NCBI GenBank assembly: GCA_017999915.1 | Contig: JAGNKX010000001.1 | Location: 1 to 64,000, forward strand | Reading direction: 5' to 3' | DNA length: 64,000 nucleotides | DNA from: Spirochaetota bacterium | Lineage (GTDB): Bacteria; Spirochaetota; UBA4802; UBA5550 | Made by a program: the position numbers and the translations under genes | Shown here: piece after piece, positions 55,207 to 63,515 of the stretch | Layout of the letters: each line of letters starts with the position of its first letter | Numbering within the stretch: the first letter of the stretch is position 1 | Notes under the pieces: generated by a model | What the model was told of the DNA's origin: nothing | The model's database searches: none | The model's input: the letters and a program-made list of their open reading frames with translations, nothing else

Positions 55207-55316
55207 AGTGACCCCTCTACCCTGTTTTTGATTGTTCTTAAAACGTTATAACATCAATTCTGCCGGACAGCCTCTCCCGCCTGTGAACATCCATCGAATA
55301 CGGTCGAGCGCCGCCA

Positions 55317-55865
55317 TCAGCACGTGATCTCCCATTCGCAATAGACCCCGCAGCCCAGCGTTTCGGGCGGTATTTTCCTGGGACGGGCCTTCATGGTCGG
55401 ACTGAAGTAAGCGGCCTGGAAATCGAACATGCGCTGCTCGATAATGCGGCAGAAGCTTCCCTCCCGGCCCTCTCCTTCCTTCACCAGGGCGTCGATCGTC
55501 GGGCATTTGGTCACCCGAATGACCCCGTGGTTTTTCGATATCAGCTCGAGCTCCGCCTCAATGTTCCCGGACCATGCCATGAACTGCGTGGCCTTGAAAA
55601 AAGCCTCAACATCGTTGCCGGTTATGTTGAACATCCTGGTTACATGCTTCAGCTCATAGCGCATGTGCTTTTCCCACACCCGGAGGTCCAGCTCCATGGC
55701 CGTCTCGTTGCCGAATTTCTCCTTGGCCGCGAGATACCAGAATCCGTCCACCGCCAGGAACATTTTCCGATATAGTTCAATCCCCCTGAGCTTCATATCC
55801 TCGCTGAAGGATTCCCAATTCAGGTCCGGCCTGAACTCACCGGCGTAATCATTCATTCCGCCCAT
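55317..55865 (-). CDS. DUF6125-type protein of unknown function
   Basis: The product has 182 residues from ATG 55865 (GGAGGG site 5 nt upstream). It resembles proteins I know as DUF6125, sometimes described as related to L-2-amino-thiazoline-4-carboxylate hydrolase: a helical first half (WESFSEDMKLRGIELYRKMFLAVDGFWYLAA), a central HVTRMFNITGNDVEAFFKATQFMAWS, and a Cys-containing end (RVTKCPTIDALVKEG, FCRIIEQRMF, LGCGVYCEWEI). There is no signal peptide. It lies between a fused beta-oxidation gene and an acyl-CoA dehydrogenase, so an acyl-CoA or redox accessory role is possible. Confidence 0.7.
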   Translation of the reverse strand: MGGMNDYAGEFRPDLNWESFSEDMKLRGIELYRKMFLAVDGFWYLAAKEKFGNETAMELDLRVWEKHMRYELKHVTRMFNITGNDVEAFFKATQFMAWSGNIEAELELISKNHGVIRVTKCPTIDALVKEGEGREGSFCRIIEQRMFDFQAAYFSPTMKARPRKIPPETLGCGVYCEWEITC

Positions 55866-55909
55866 CGAGCCCTCCATGTTTCAAACATAGACGCCGCGTC
55901 TTCCGGCGC

Positions 55910-57067
55910 TCAGACGCCCTTCAACCCTATGACCTTGCTGATTATGTTCTTCTGGATCTGGGACGTTCCGCCGCCGATCGACAGGATCAGTATGTCGCGC
56001 AGATAGCGCTGCAGATCATGGTCCATCGACGATCCGTCCATCCCCAGGATGTTGACTCCCTGTTTTATGACATTCTTGCTCGTTTCAGCGGCGAAATACT
56101 TGCACATCGAGGTCTCCTTGGTCGGCGACAATCCGGCGACCTCCTTCCACGCCGTGGCGTAGGCGAAGGTCCGGGCGACCTCGAGCTCCGTGGCCATCTT
56201 CGCCAGGGTGTGCTGTATCGCCTGGGTGTCCACCGCCTGGCTGCCGCGCTGCAGCTTCTCGATGGCGTAGGCCAGGGCGTCCTCGTACGCGGCCTGGGCC
56301 ATGCCGATGGCGCAGGCGGAGAGCATCAGGCGCTCCTGGTTGAGGAGCTTCATCTCCTGCTTCCACCCGTTGTTGAGCCCCTTCTCCTGGCCGCCCAGTA
56401 TGTATTGGGGCAATACCTTCACGTTCTCGTAATAGACCTCGCAGGTGTTCGAACCGTGATACCCGAGCTTGTCGATCTCCCTGGTCGTGTACCCTTCCTG
56501 GTTCGTGTCGACGATGAACGACGTGATCCCGCCGTACTTGGAAGAGCTCGTGCGGGCGAAGGTCACCGTGTACTGCGTGACCCCGGCGCCGGTGATGAAC
56601 ATCTTGCTGCCGTTGATCAGCCAGTGCCCGTCCTTGAATTCCGCCTTGGTGATGATGCCGGCGGCGTCCGATCCCGCGTTGGGCTCGGTGATGGCGAAGC
56701 TGAACATGATCTCGCCCTTCGCGAGCTTCGGCAGGAATTCCTGCTTCTGCTCCTGGCTTCCGTTGACGGAGATGATCTCATTTCCGTACAGGAGTATGTT
56801 TCCCAGGGCCCAGCAGAGCACCGGCAGCCTGCGAGACACTTCCTCGAAGATGATCATGAGATCGAAAACATCGCCGCCCATCCCCCCGTATTCCTTTGCC
56901 ACGTTGATTCCGCACAGGCCCAGGTCGGCGAACTTCTTCACCAGGTCCGCGGGAAACTTCCCCTCACGGTCGATTTCGCGGGCCCTGGCGCGGGGTATTT
57001 CCGTCTCCACATAGTTGCGGATGCGCTCGCGCAGTTGATCCTGTTGTTCGGTAAATTTAAAATCCAC
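55910..57067 (-). CDS. Acyl-CoA dehydrogenase (helix-G glutamate type)
   Basis: The 385-residue product starts at GTG 57067, preceded by AAGGAG. Motifs: EYGGMGGDVFDLMIIFEEVSR, FAITEPNAGSDAAG, and the C-terminal RYLRDILILSIGGGTSQIQK. The YEGT glutamate is again Gly (IGGGT), while Glu245 in LLNQERLMLSACAIG matches the helix-G catalytic base of isovaleryl-CoA dehydrogenase. It is followed upstream by MaoC, DUF35 and thiolase-like genes in one tight run, so it probably provides the enoyl-CoA for that module. Confidence 0.9.
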   Translation of the reverse strand: MDFKFTEQQDQLRERIRNYVETEIPRARAREIDREGKFPADLVKKFADLGLCGINVAKEYGGMGGDVFDLMIIFEEVSRRLPVLCWALGNILLYGNEIISVNGSQEQKQEFLPKLAKGEIMFSFAITEPNAGSDAAGIITKAEFKDGHWLINGSKMFITGAGVTQYTVTFARTSSSKYGGITSFIVDTNQEGYTTREIDKLGYHGSNTCEVYYENVKVLPQYILGGQEKGLNNGWKQEMKLLNQERLMLSACAIGMAQAAYEDALAYAIEKLQRGSQAVDTQAIQHTLAKMATELEVARTFAYATAWKEVAGLSPTKETSMCKYFAAETSKNVIKQGVNILGMDGSSMDHDLQRYLRDILILSIGGGTSQIQKNIISKVIGLKGV

Positions 57068-57160
57068 GGTTAATGTCTCCTTATGATCGCTTCCAGGGGC
57101 GGTTTCCGCGCGCCTCTATCGGATACGGAAATGCGGCCCTCGGCATCAGGCTCGTTTTTA

Positions 57161-57613
57161 CTACTGGGCCCCTTTGCGGAACATGAGAAATTTCATGTCA
57201 AAGACCATGACCGTCTCGTTCCGCTGATTTGTTATCGTGTATCGCCAGGTCTGTATCCCCTGGGTGGGCTTGGTCGTCTCGCGCCTCTCTATGACAGAGA
57301 CATTGTTGGTTATGGTGTCCCCGATCTTCACCGGAGCGACCATCTTCATATTGTCCGTTCCCATCCACGCGATCATCGAGCCGCCTTCCACCCTGGCCAG
57401 TCCCGCCATGCCGACGGCCATGCCGAATATGAGGGGCCCGTGGGCCAGCCGTTCCTTCATTGGCGATTTCGCCGCGTATTCCTTGTCCATGTGGATCGGA
57501 TAGAAATCCATGGTCAGTCCCGCCCAGTTAACGACATGGGTCTCGGTCACCGTTATCGATGGCGTCACAAACGAGAATCCGACATCAAAATCTTCCCAAT
57601 ATTTATCCGGCAT
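57161..57613 (-). CDS. MaoC-family (R)-type enoyl-CoA hydratase
   Basis: The product has 150 residues from ATG 57613, chosen because AAGGAG lies 7 nt upstream; an ATG at 57628 overlaps that site. The hydratase-2 motif is DFYPIHMDKEYA with Asp36 and His41, followed by LAHGPLIFGMAVGMA and GTDNMKMVAPVKIGDTI. Members add water to a 2-enoyl-CoA. Its place next to a DUF35 protein and a thiolase-like protein is the same as that of ChsH1 in actinobacterial steroid side-chain degradation. It could act on its own or with the DUF35 protein. Confidence 0.88.
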   Translation of the reverse strand: MPDKYWEDFDVGFSFVTPSITVTETHVVNWAGLTMDFYPIHMDKEYAAKSPMKERLAHGPLIFGMAVGMAGLARVEGGSMIAWMGTDNMKMVAPVKIGDTITNNVSVIERRETTKPTQGIQTWRYTITNQRNETVMVFDMKFLMFRKGAQ

Positions 57614-57664
57614 GTCATTCTCCTTCATTCATGCTTAATTTTCTCACGGCTCGAGCCCCCGCCC

Positions 57665-58081
57665 CTATTTCGCGGCGGGTTTGAATTTCGGCAGCGTGAC
57701 CTCGTCCGTGAGCTTCTCGAAGACCACTTCCACCGGCATGTCGCAGCGCACATCGTGGGGATCGCACCCGACTATGTTCGTGAGCATCTGCACGCCCTTT
57801 TCCTGGAGCTTCACTATGGCGATCACGAAGGGCATATCGTCCACGAAAGCCGACGGGCAGTTGCTCTCGACCACCGTATAGGAATAGACGGTGCCCCTGC
57901 CGGACGACTGCACCCATTCGAGCTTATCCGAAGAACAGTTGATGCAGGCGATGCGGGGATAAAAGATGTTCGTGCCGCAATCCTTGCATCTCTGATAGAT
58001 GAATTTTCCTTCCTTCGCGGCCTCCCAGAAGGGCCTGGCCCACGGATTTATTACCGGTACCGGCTTCTTTGGCTTGTCCAT
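57665..58081 (-). CDS. DUF35 zinc-ribbon/OB-fold protein
   Basis: The 138-residue product has the rubredoxin-like zinc ribbon with Cys32-x2-Cys35 (RCKDCG) and Cys46-x2-Cys49 (ACINCS), followed by an OB fold with GTVYSYTVVESNCPSAF and PFVIAIVKLQEKG. DUF35 proteins bind acyl-CoA and form obligate complexes with thiolase-like partners, for example ChsH2 with Ltp2 or the acetyl-CoA acetyltransferase/HMG-CoA synthase complex of archaea. The thiolase-like gene is 17 nt upstream, so they are almost certainly partners. Confidence 0.9.
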   Translation of the reverse strand: MDKPKKPVPVINPWARPFWEAAKEGKFIYQRCKDCGTNIFYPRIACINCSSDKLEWVQSSGRGTVYSYTVVESNCPSAFVDDMPFVIAIVKLQEKGVQMLTNIVGCDPHDVRCDMPVEVVFEKLTDEVTLPKFKPAAK

Positions 58082-58097
58082 TGCAATCCTCCTCTCG

Positions 58098-59282
58098 TCA
58101 TGGAATCTCGGTTCCCAGGATGGTCACCTGGGCGTCCATGTAGGTCCCTCCGGTGGCCGTCTCCAGGCCAAACCGGGCGTTTGCGACCTGCCGATCCCCG
58201 GCCTTGCCCATGAGCTGCCGCACGGTCTCGATCATAAGGGCCACGGCGCCGCCGGCGCCGGTGTGCCCCTGCGACAGCATTCCGCCGTTGGTGGTGCAGG
58301 GCATTTTCCCCCCCGGCCAGGTATCGCCGTTGAAGAACATCTTCCCGCCCTGGCCCCGTTCGGCGAAACCCAGCTCCTCGAATCCGATGAGCTGGTAAAT
58401 GGGATAGGAGTCGTATATCTCCGCCACGTCGATGTCCCTGGGACCGATCCCGGCCATGTCAAAGGCCATTTTCCCGGCCCTGGCCCAGCCGAACCTGCTG
58501 ATATCCGGCTCCTGGGAGTAGACGAAGTGCGTCACCGCACCGCCCTCTCCCAGAAGGTAAACCGGCCTGTCGGTGAGATCGCGGGCGCGCTCCGCCGATG
58601 TCACGATGAACGCGGCGCCGCCGTCAAAGAGCATGTTCGACATCTTCGCCCGCAGCGGCGTGGAAAGCATCTTGCTCGCCATCACCTCTTCCAGGGCCAG
58701 GGGCTTTCTGAAAAAGGCGTTCGGGTTGAGCTCCGCCCACTTGCGGTTGGAGACGCAGATCGAAGCCAGCTGCTCGTCGGTCGTCCCGGTTTCGTGCTTG
58801 TAGCGCATTGTCGCCAGGGCCGCTATTGCCGAATAGTGCATGCCGTAGGGCACCTCCCACTCGCCGGATATGCCGGCGGTGGAGAAAAGGTCGATGCCGC
58901 CCTGGAGGCTGACGCCCGTGCCCAGCTTGTCCGCGTGCACGAAGAGGATCGTGGTCGCCCCGCCGCTGTTGATGAGACTGGCGGCGATCTCCAGGGCGCA
59001 GGTGCTCGAGGAGCCGCCGGCGAAAATCTGGCAATTACGCTTTACGTTTTTCAGTCCCAGCTCCTCGACGACGCGGCACGTGACCAGCTCCGTGTTGAAA
59101 ACGGGGCTGAAGAGCGACGCGGTCGGCAGCACGTAGTCGATATCGTCCTTCTTGATTCCCGCGTCCTTGATGGCCATACGGGCCGATTCGATCGCGTAGC
59201 TGATCGCGGCGGTATCGGGATATCTTCCCGTCGGGATTTCACCGATGCCAATAATGGCAATCTTTCCCTTGAGCTTGCTCAT
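58098..59282 (-). CDS. Thiolase-fold protein without the nucleophilic Cys (Ltp2-like aldolase candidate)
   Basis: The 394-residue product has a thiolase fold, with the SCP-x-like MLSQGHTGAGGAVALMIE near the C-terminus. At the nucleophile position the sequence is QIFAGGSSSTCALEIA, so Cys is replaced by Gly89 (Cys95 is six residues on). Where SCP-x thiolases have EVHDA, this has AEIYDSYPIYQLIGFE, with Tyr for His. Loss of the Cys, a DUF35 partner and a MaoC gene nearby match the layout of the steroid retro-aldolase Ltp2. The activity may be aldol cleavage rather than thiolysis. A structural, non-catalytic role cannot be excluded. Confidence 0.82.
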   Translation of the reverse strand: MSKLKGKIAIIGIGEIPTGRYPDTAAISYAIESARMAIKDAGIKKDDIDYVLPTASLFSPVFNTELVTCRVVEELGLKNVKRNCQIFAGGSSSTCALEIAASLINSGGATTILFVHADKLGTGVSLQGGIDLFSTAGISGEWEVPYGMHYSAIAALATMRYKHETGTTDEQLASICVSNRKWAELNPNAFFRKPLALEEVMASKMLSTPLRAKMSNMLFDGGAAFIVTSAERARDLTDRPVYLLGEGGAVTHFVYSQEPDISRFGWARAGKMAFDMAGIGPRDIDVAEIYDSYPIYQLIGFEELGFAERGQGGKMFFNGDTWPGGKMPCTTNGGMLSQGHTGAGGAVALMIETVRQLMGKAGDRQVANARFGLETATGGTYMDAQVTILGTEIP

Positions 59283-59301
59283 AGCATCCTCCCGCTGCTC
59301 C

Positions 59302-60747
59302 TTATTTTTTGATGCCGGCCATTTCCTCAGCGAGCACCTTGGCCTTGGCGACGACCTTCTTCGCTTCCATGAGAATCGTCATGCGCTCGGCAAAGGGGGA
59401 CCCTTCGCCATGGAGGCAGATGGTCTCCAGATCGCCGGCGGTCAGGCGCCGTATCAGGTCGAACATGCGCAGCCGGTGCTCCGTGGGAACGTCGGGGTTC
59501 GCCTTGAGATATTTATCGATATCGTCATGGGTCTCCGGGTTCTGCCAGTCCCTGTAGGTCGGCGCGGTTACGAGGAGGCCTCCCGCCAGGTCCTGGATGA
59601 TTTCCACGATCTTGTGATAGTTGTGCGCAAAATGATATTTGGCGATATTCGTCGTGATCGGGTTCGGCACGGGGATGCCCGCATGCATGGTATGATCCAG
59701 GCAGGCCGAACGGGAGAGCGCGTTCAGCGTCTCGAGGTAGATGACGATCTCGGTTATCTTTTCCTTGACATGGGGCGCCTGTGACACGCCGTTATAGTCC
59801 GCTATGGCGGCGGCGATTCCCAGGAGCTGTTCGCTCAGCGGAATGCGGTAGGCGCAGCCCGTTCTGCGGTGCATGAGTGCGAAGTTGTAGACGCAGGTGG
59901 CCGCCGCCTTCCACTCCCCGCAGAGGAACACGCGGTCGTTCGGAACAAACACGTCGTCGAAGATAATGAGGGAGTCGGTGTGCATTTTCCGCAGCTCGTT
60001 CGCAACCGGGAACTCGTCCTTGCTGATCCTGCCGCGGAAGGGCCGCACGATCTGGCGGATCCCCTTGGCGTTGGCCGGGACCGCGACGGCGACCGCGTAA
60101 TCGCTGTCCTCCGGTCCACTGAGGGCGCGGCACGGAAGGGCGAAAAAGTCGTTGCAATAGGCGGCCCCGGTGATGTGCACTTTAGCGCCGCGCAGCACGA
60201 TGCCGTCCTTCCTCTTCTCCACGATGCGGAGGTTGAAATCGGGGTGCGCCTGCTTCGGATCGGACGGTCGGAGATGGCGGTCGCCCTTGACGTCGGTAAC
60301 GCCCGCGACCACGCACTTGTCGGTCTTCTTGAGATGCTTGCGGTAATTCTCGATACGCTCCAGGTACACCTTGCCTTCGTCGCCCAGGGTCCGGGCGGTG
60401 ATGGCTATGGCGTTCATGGCGTCGGCGCCGATGTCATGGGCGAGGGGAATATAGCCCTCTCCCAGCTCGGTGGCCTTGATAATCAGATCAAGATGCTTCA
60501 GGAGATCGTCGGCATTTTGGGGGACATGGTAATAGCGGCTGATGTTTTCCTTCAGCTCCTCGTCATACACGAGGGCGAGGTCCTTGTACTGGGGATCTTC
60601 GGCCATGTGATAATCGACCGCCACCGTCTCAACGCAGGCCTTGAGATCGGGCTCTTCGTTGACGTTCTCGATCTTCTTGCCCTTGTAATACACGATCCTT
60701 CCATCGTTTAAGCTGTCCTTATATTGTTGCGGAGTCATCAAACCCAT
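59302..60747 (-). CDS. HpaB/AbfD-family flavoprotein (4-hydroxybutyryl-CoA dehydratase-like)
   Basis: The 481-residue product starts as in AbfD (MTPQQYKDSL) and keeps GVTDVKGDRHLRPSD, LRIVEKRKDGIVLRGAKVHITGA, VFVPNDRVFLCGEW and HGEGSPFAERM. AbfD removes water from 4-hydroxybutyryl-CoA with FAD and a [4Fe-4S] cluster held by Cys99, Cys103, His292 and Cys299. Here the first two aligned positions are Pro101 and Asp105, and the His region reads HRRTGC with altered spacing. The cluster is therefore probably absent, and a flavin-only isomerase, dehydratase or oxygenase activity is more likely. The frame and the AGAGGAAA ribosome site are good. Confidence 0.85.
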   Translation of the reverse strand: MGLMTPQQYKDSLNDGRIVYYKGKKIENVNEEPDLKACVETVAVDYHMAEDPQYKDLALVYDEELKENISRYYHVPQNADDLLKHLDLIIKATELGEGYIPLAHDIGADAMNAIAITARTLGDEGKVYLERIENYRKHLKKTDKCVVAGVTDVKGDRHLRPSDPKQAHPDFNLRIVEKRKDGIVLRGAKVHITGAAYCNDFFALPCRALSGPEDSDYAVAVAVPANAKGIRQIVRPFRGRISKDEFPVANELRKMHTDSLIIFDDVFVPNDRVFLCGEWKAAATCVYNFALMHRRTGCAYRIPLSEQLLGIAAAIADYNGVSQAPHVKEKITEIVIYLETLNALSRSACLDHTMHAGIPVPNPITTNIAKYHFAHNYHKIVEIIQDLAGGLLVTAPTYRDWQNPETHDDIDKYLKANPDVPTEHRLRMFDLIRRLTAGDLETICLHGEGSPFAERMTILMEAKKVVAKAKVLAEEMAGIKK

Positions 60748-60797
60748 AATGATTTCCTCTTTTCTAAAAATTTTTTCTTCTTATTATCAATTATAAA

Positions 60798-60830
60798 GGG
60801 CGCACTGGCCGTACGGAACGGCCGGCGCCC
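60798..60830 (-). terminator. Intrinsic terminator after the 60846 gene
   Basis: On the minus strand GGGCGC and GGCCGT pair with ACGGCC and GCGCCC, giving a two-part stem with a small internal loop, followed by TTTATAATT. It splits the cluster between the CrtI-like gene and the HpaB/AbfD-like gene. Confidence 0.65.
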
Positions 60831-60845
60831 CTGAATCAATACATG

Positions 60846-62465
60846 CTACCAGGATTTCACCCTCGCCGGCATTGCCCGGTGATAGGGCTTGAACACCTTT
60901 TCCTCCAGGTTGGAGCCCATCATGGTGTCAACGCAGAGAGACGCGCTCAACGCCGCGGCGTCAACGCCGCAGCCCCAGAGGCGCTCGCCGTACTGGTCGC
61001 CTGCGAAATAAAGCCCATCGACCATCTGCGCCTTGACGTCAATGCGGTCATACCCAACGGGCTGGATCCACGCAAAGGCATGGTCGGTGCACATCCAGAG
61101 CAGAAAATCCATCTCCGACTTCCATTTGTCCGCGCCGAAAGTCCGCTTCCACCACCGCTCGTTCCATTCGATGACGCGGGAGACCTTGTGGGGATTGCGC
61201 ATTTCGTCGTGGGTCATGGCGGTCGAGAAGATCCAGCCGTGCTTGCCCTCGGGAGCGCTCCCGGTTTCCTTGGTCAGGCTCGGGTTGGAGTTGCTCCCCT
61301 TCGCCGTGGACGCCAGGTTCCAGAGGACCATGTCTATGCAGCCGCTGTAGCCCTCTTCGGTTCCGATGACATCGGGCATATAGATGAAGCTCCGCTCCTC
61401 GATGCCCTTCGCTTCCCACACATTTGATTTCATGTTGCCGAAGCCGGTGATCATGCCGGCGCCCCAGAACTTCTTCTGGATGCGATCCACGACATCTTGC
61501 GGGAAATAGCGGGGATGGATGACATTGAGCATCTGCTTGGACGGGATGTTGCAGATCACCTTGTCCGCGTAAACGGTCTTGACCCCTTCGGCGTTCTGAT
61601 AGGTCACGCCCCTGGCGACGCCCTTCTCGATGACCACCTCGAGAACATTGGTGTTGCGCATCACCGTGGATCCCTTTTCCTTCAGCAGCTGCTCCATGAG
61701 AAGCGCGAAGGATATGGTGCCCGGGTTCGCCACGGTCGAGCAGGAGCCTTCCACCAGGTTCATCTTGATGTCGCCGGCGATGCACATGTGTCCCAGGACA
61801 TCGGGTGCCGGCGTCATGCGGAGGTCAGCCTGTCCCGTCTGCGACGCTGCCAGGACCTTGATATAATCATAGGCTTCCTTGTGCACGTTCTTCGATCTGA
61901 GCCAATCCTCGAAGGATATATGAGCCGTCTGCGCCACATCGTTGAAGCTCATCGTGGCCATTTCCCGCAGGGCCTTCATCGTGGACTTGAAGCCTTCGGG
62001 GCTCATCCACTGATAGGGCTCGTTTTTTCCAACCTGGTATGCCTTGTTCCCTTTTTTATAATCCACGAAGGCGAAGCCGACGTTGCAGGGCATATCAACG
62101 GGTTTTCCCAGGTAATCCATCAAATTGCGGATTTTCCCCTTGTTTCCCCAGAAAAGCCCGTGCCCCGTGTCTATTGTCGTGCCGTCAAAGAGGCCCTTTT
62201 CAAAACATTCGTCAACGTCGGGAGTGCACTTTGGAATCCAGGCCCCGACCATAGCCAGGGCGCGCTTGAACCCGTTGGCGTCCAGCTCCATCCCGTCAAT
62301 GGTCACCTTGTTGCCCTTGCCTACAAACGACGCCAGGCGGCCGCCGATAAAGGGCGCTCTCTCGAGCACCAATACCTTTTGATTGAAATCCTTCGCGAGA
62401 AGACACGCCGTGCCCAGACCCGCGACGCCGGAACCAACCACTATAACATCATAATCTTTTCCCAT
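60846..62465 (-). CDS. FAD-dependent oxidoreductase, phytoene desaturase/CrtI-like (second copy)
   Basis: The 539-residue product has the dinucleotide motif at the start (VIVVGSGVAGLGTACLLA, 6-23), then LERAPFIGGRLASF. The late FAD segment is DGLYFAGDQYGERLWGCGVDAAALSA. It differs from the protein at 47508 in length and in the central region (PSKQMLNVIHPRYFP), so the two are not recent duplicates. The family handles conjugated or isoprenoid lipids. Adjacent genes suggest an acyl or polyketide-like substrate. It is followed by an SDR gene upstream and a terminator downstream. Confidence 0.85.
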   Translation of the reverse strand: MGKDYDVIVVGSGVAGLGTACLLAKDFNQKVLVLERAPFIGGRLASFVGKGNKVTIDGMELDANGFKRALAMVGAWIPKCTPDVDECFEKGLFDGTTIDTGHGLFWGNKGKIRNLMDYLGKPVDMPCNVGFAFVDYKKGNKAYQVGKNEPYQWMSPEGFKSTMKALREMATMSFNDVAQTAHISFEDWLRSKNVHKEAYDYIKVLAASQTGQADLRMTPAPDVLGHMCIAGDIKMNLVEGSCSTVANPGTISFALLMEQLLKEKGSTVMRNTNVLEVVIEKGVARGVTYQNAEGVKTVYADKVICNIPSKQMLNVIHPRYFPQDVVDRIQKKFWGAGMITGFGNMKSNVWEAKGIEERSFIYMPDVIGTEEGYSGCIDMVLWNLASTAKGSNSNPSLTKETGSAPEGKHGWIFSTAMTHDEMRNPHKVSRVIEWNERWWKRTFGADKWKSEMDFLLWMCTDHAFAWIQPVGYDRIDVKAQMVDGLYFAGDQYGERLWGCGVDAAALSASLCVDTMMGSNLEEKVFKPYHRAMPARVKSW

Positions 62466-62525
62466 GGTTCACCACCTTTTACTTTTCATAATGATATCTA
62501 CCCGTGCGCACACGCGCCGGCGCGC

Positions 62526-63290
62526 CTATATTGAGCCGCCTCCGTCCGCCACAAGGATCTGGCCGGTCATGTACGAAGAAGCGTCCGACACGAGGAACAG
62601 CGCGATCCGCGCGATCTCCTTGGGCGCCGCGATCCGCCGGAGCGGCGTATGGGCCATTTCCTGCTTCAGCAGCGGCTCGTTGCTCCAGAGGGCCTGGCTG
62701 AACTTGGTCTTCACGACGCCCGGCGCTATGGCGTTGACGCGGACGCCGAACTCGCCCAGTTCCTTGGCCATGGAGCGGGTCAGCATCCCGATGCCCGCCT
62801 TGCTGATGCAGTAGAGGCCGAGCCCGATATCGGGTGATACGCCGCCCACCGAGGATATATTAAGGATATTGCCTGATTTCTGGTTCTGCATGACCTTCCC
62901 GACCAGCATGCTCATGATGGAATATCCCTTGAGGTTGGTGACCATGATCTGGTCATACATCTTCTCGTCCATGTCCACCAGCAGCCCCATGCCCGGATTT
63001 GTCGCCGCGTTGTTGACCAGTATATCGATGCGCCCGAATTCCTTTACCACGCCGTCAACCAGCGCCTTGATGGTTTCCGCCTCGCGGTTGTGATAGGCCA
63101 TGCCGACGCCCTTCCTGCCCATCGCCTTTATCTTACCGGCCACGACATCCAGATCGGCCTGCTTGCGGCTCGCCACCACGACATCGGCGCCGGCATCGGC
63201 CAATTGCAGCGCGATTGCCTCGCCTATACCCCGGCTGCCCCCAGTTACCAGCGCGACTTTCCCGTTCAGAGACAAATAAGATGCATCCAT
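62526..63290 (-). CDS. SDR-family 3-oxoacyl reductase / hydroxyacyl dehydrogenase
   Basis: The 254-residue product has an excellent AGGAGG site upstream. Cofactor motif TGGSRGIG (16-23), NNAATNPG, catalytic Ser in ILNISSVGG, and YCISKAG with Tyr and Lys; the end is MTGQILVADGGGSI. It shares many positions with the SDR at 36889. Upstream (to the right) lies an acyl-CoA ligase 3' end after a gap of over 100 nt that holds no clear promoter. Confidence 0.9.
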   Translation of the reverse strand: MDASYLSLNGKVALVTGGSRGIGEAIALQLADAGADVVVASRKQADLDVVAGKIKAMGRKGVGMAYHNREAETIKALVDGVVKEFGRIDILVNNAATNPGMGLLVDMDEKMYDQIMVTNLKGYSIMSMLVGKVMQNQKSGNILNISSVGGVSPDIGLGLYCISKAGIGMLTRSMAKELGEFGVRVNAIAPGVVKTKFSQALWSNEPLLKQEMAHTPLRRIAAPKEIARIALFLVSDASSYMTGQILVADGGGSI

Positions 63291-63401
63291 TGTGATTCCT
63301 CCTGAAATTTTTGCTATTGATGGCCGCTGCCATGTAGTGTGGATAGCCCATCAATTAAACATCATTATTGACGTTGATTAATATTTTGCTGATACTACCG
63401 C

Positions 63402-63515
63402 TTACAATTTTATTGAGTTTTCCTTGTACATTTCATCAATCAGCGATGAGTACCTGGAATTGATGACCCGCCGTTTCAATTTAAGGGTCGGGGTCAGCTC
63501 GCCGCTCGTCTGAGT
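63402..63515 (-). pseudogene. Detached C-terminus of the acyl-CoA ligase beyond the amber codon
   Basis: Reading on in frame past the TAG at 63518-63516 gives TQTSGELTPTLKLKRR, then a further 21 residues, ending with TAA at 63404-63402. The first stretch is the normal C-terminal motif of this ligase family (relatives read roughly EEWTxxSGELTPTLKLKR). The reading frame is thus intact apart from one codon, where TGG (Trp) would be expected in place of TAG. Recent decay, a sequencing error or readthrough are the options. Confidence 0.75.

Noticed and set aside
57999-59312. Plus-strand open frame of 437 codons opposite the thiolase-like and DUF35 genes
   Set aside because: The composition is Gly/Arg/His-rich and unlike a folded protein, and it spans two genes whose minus-strand products have clear motifs.
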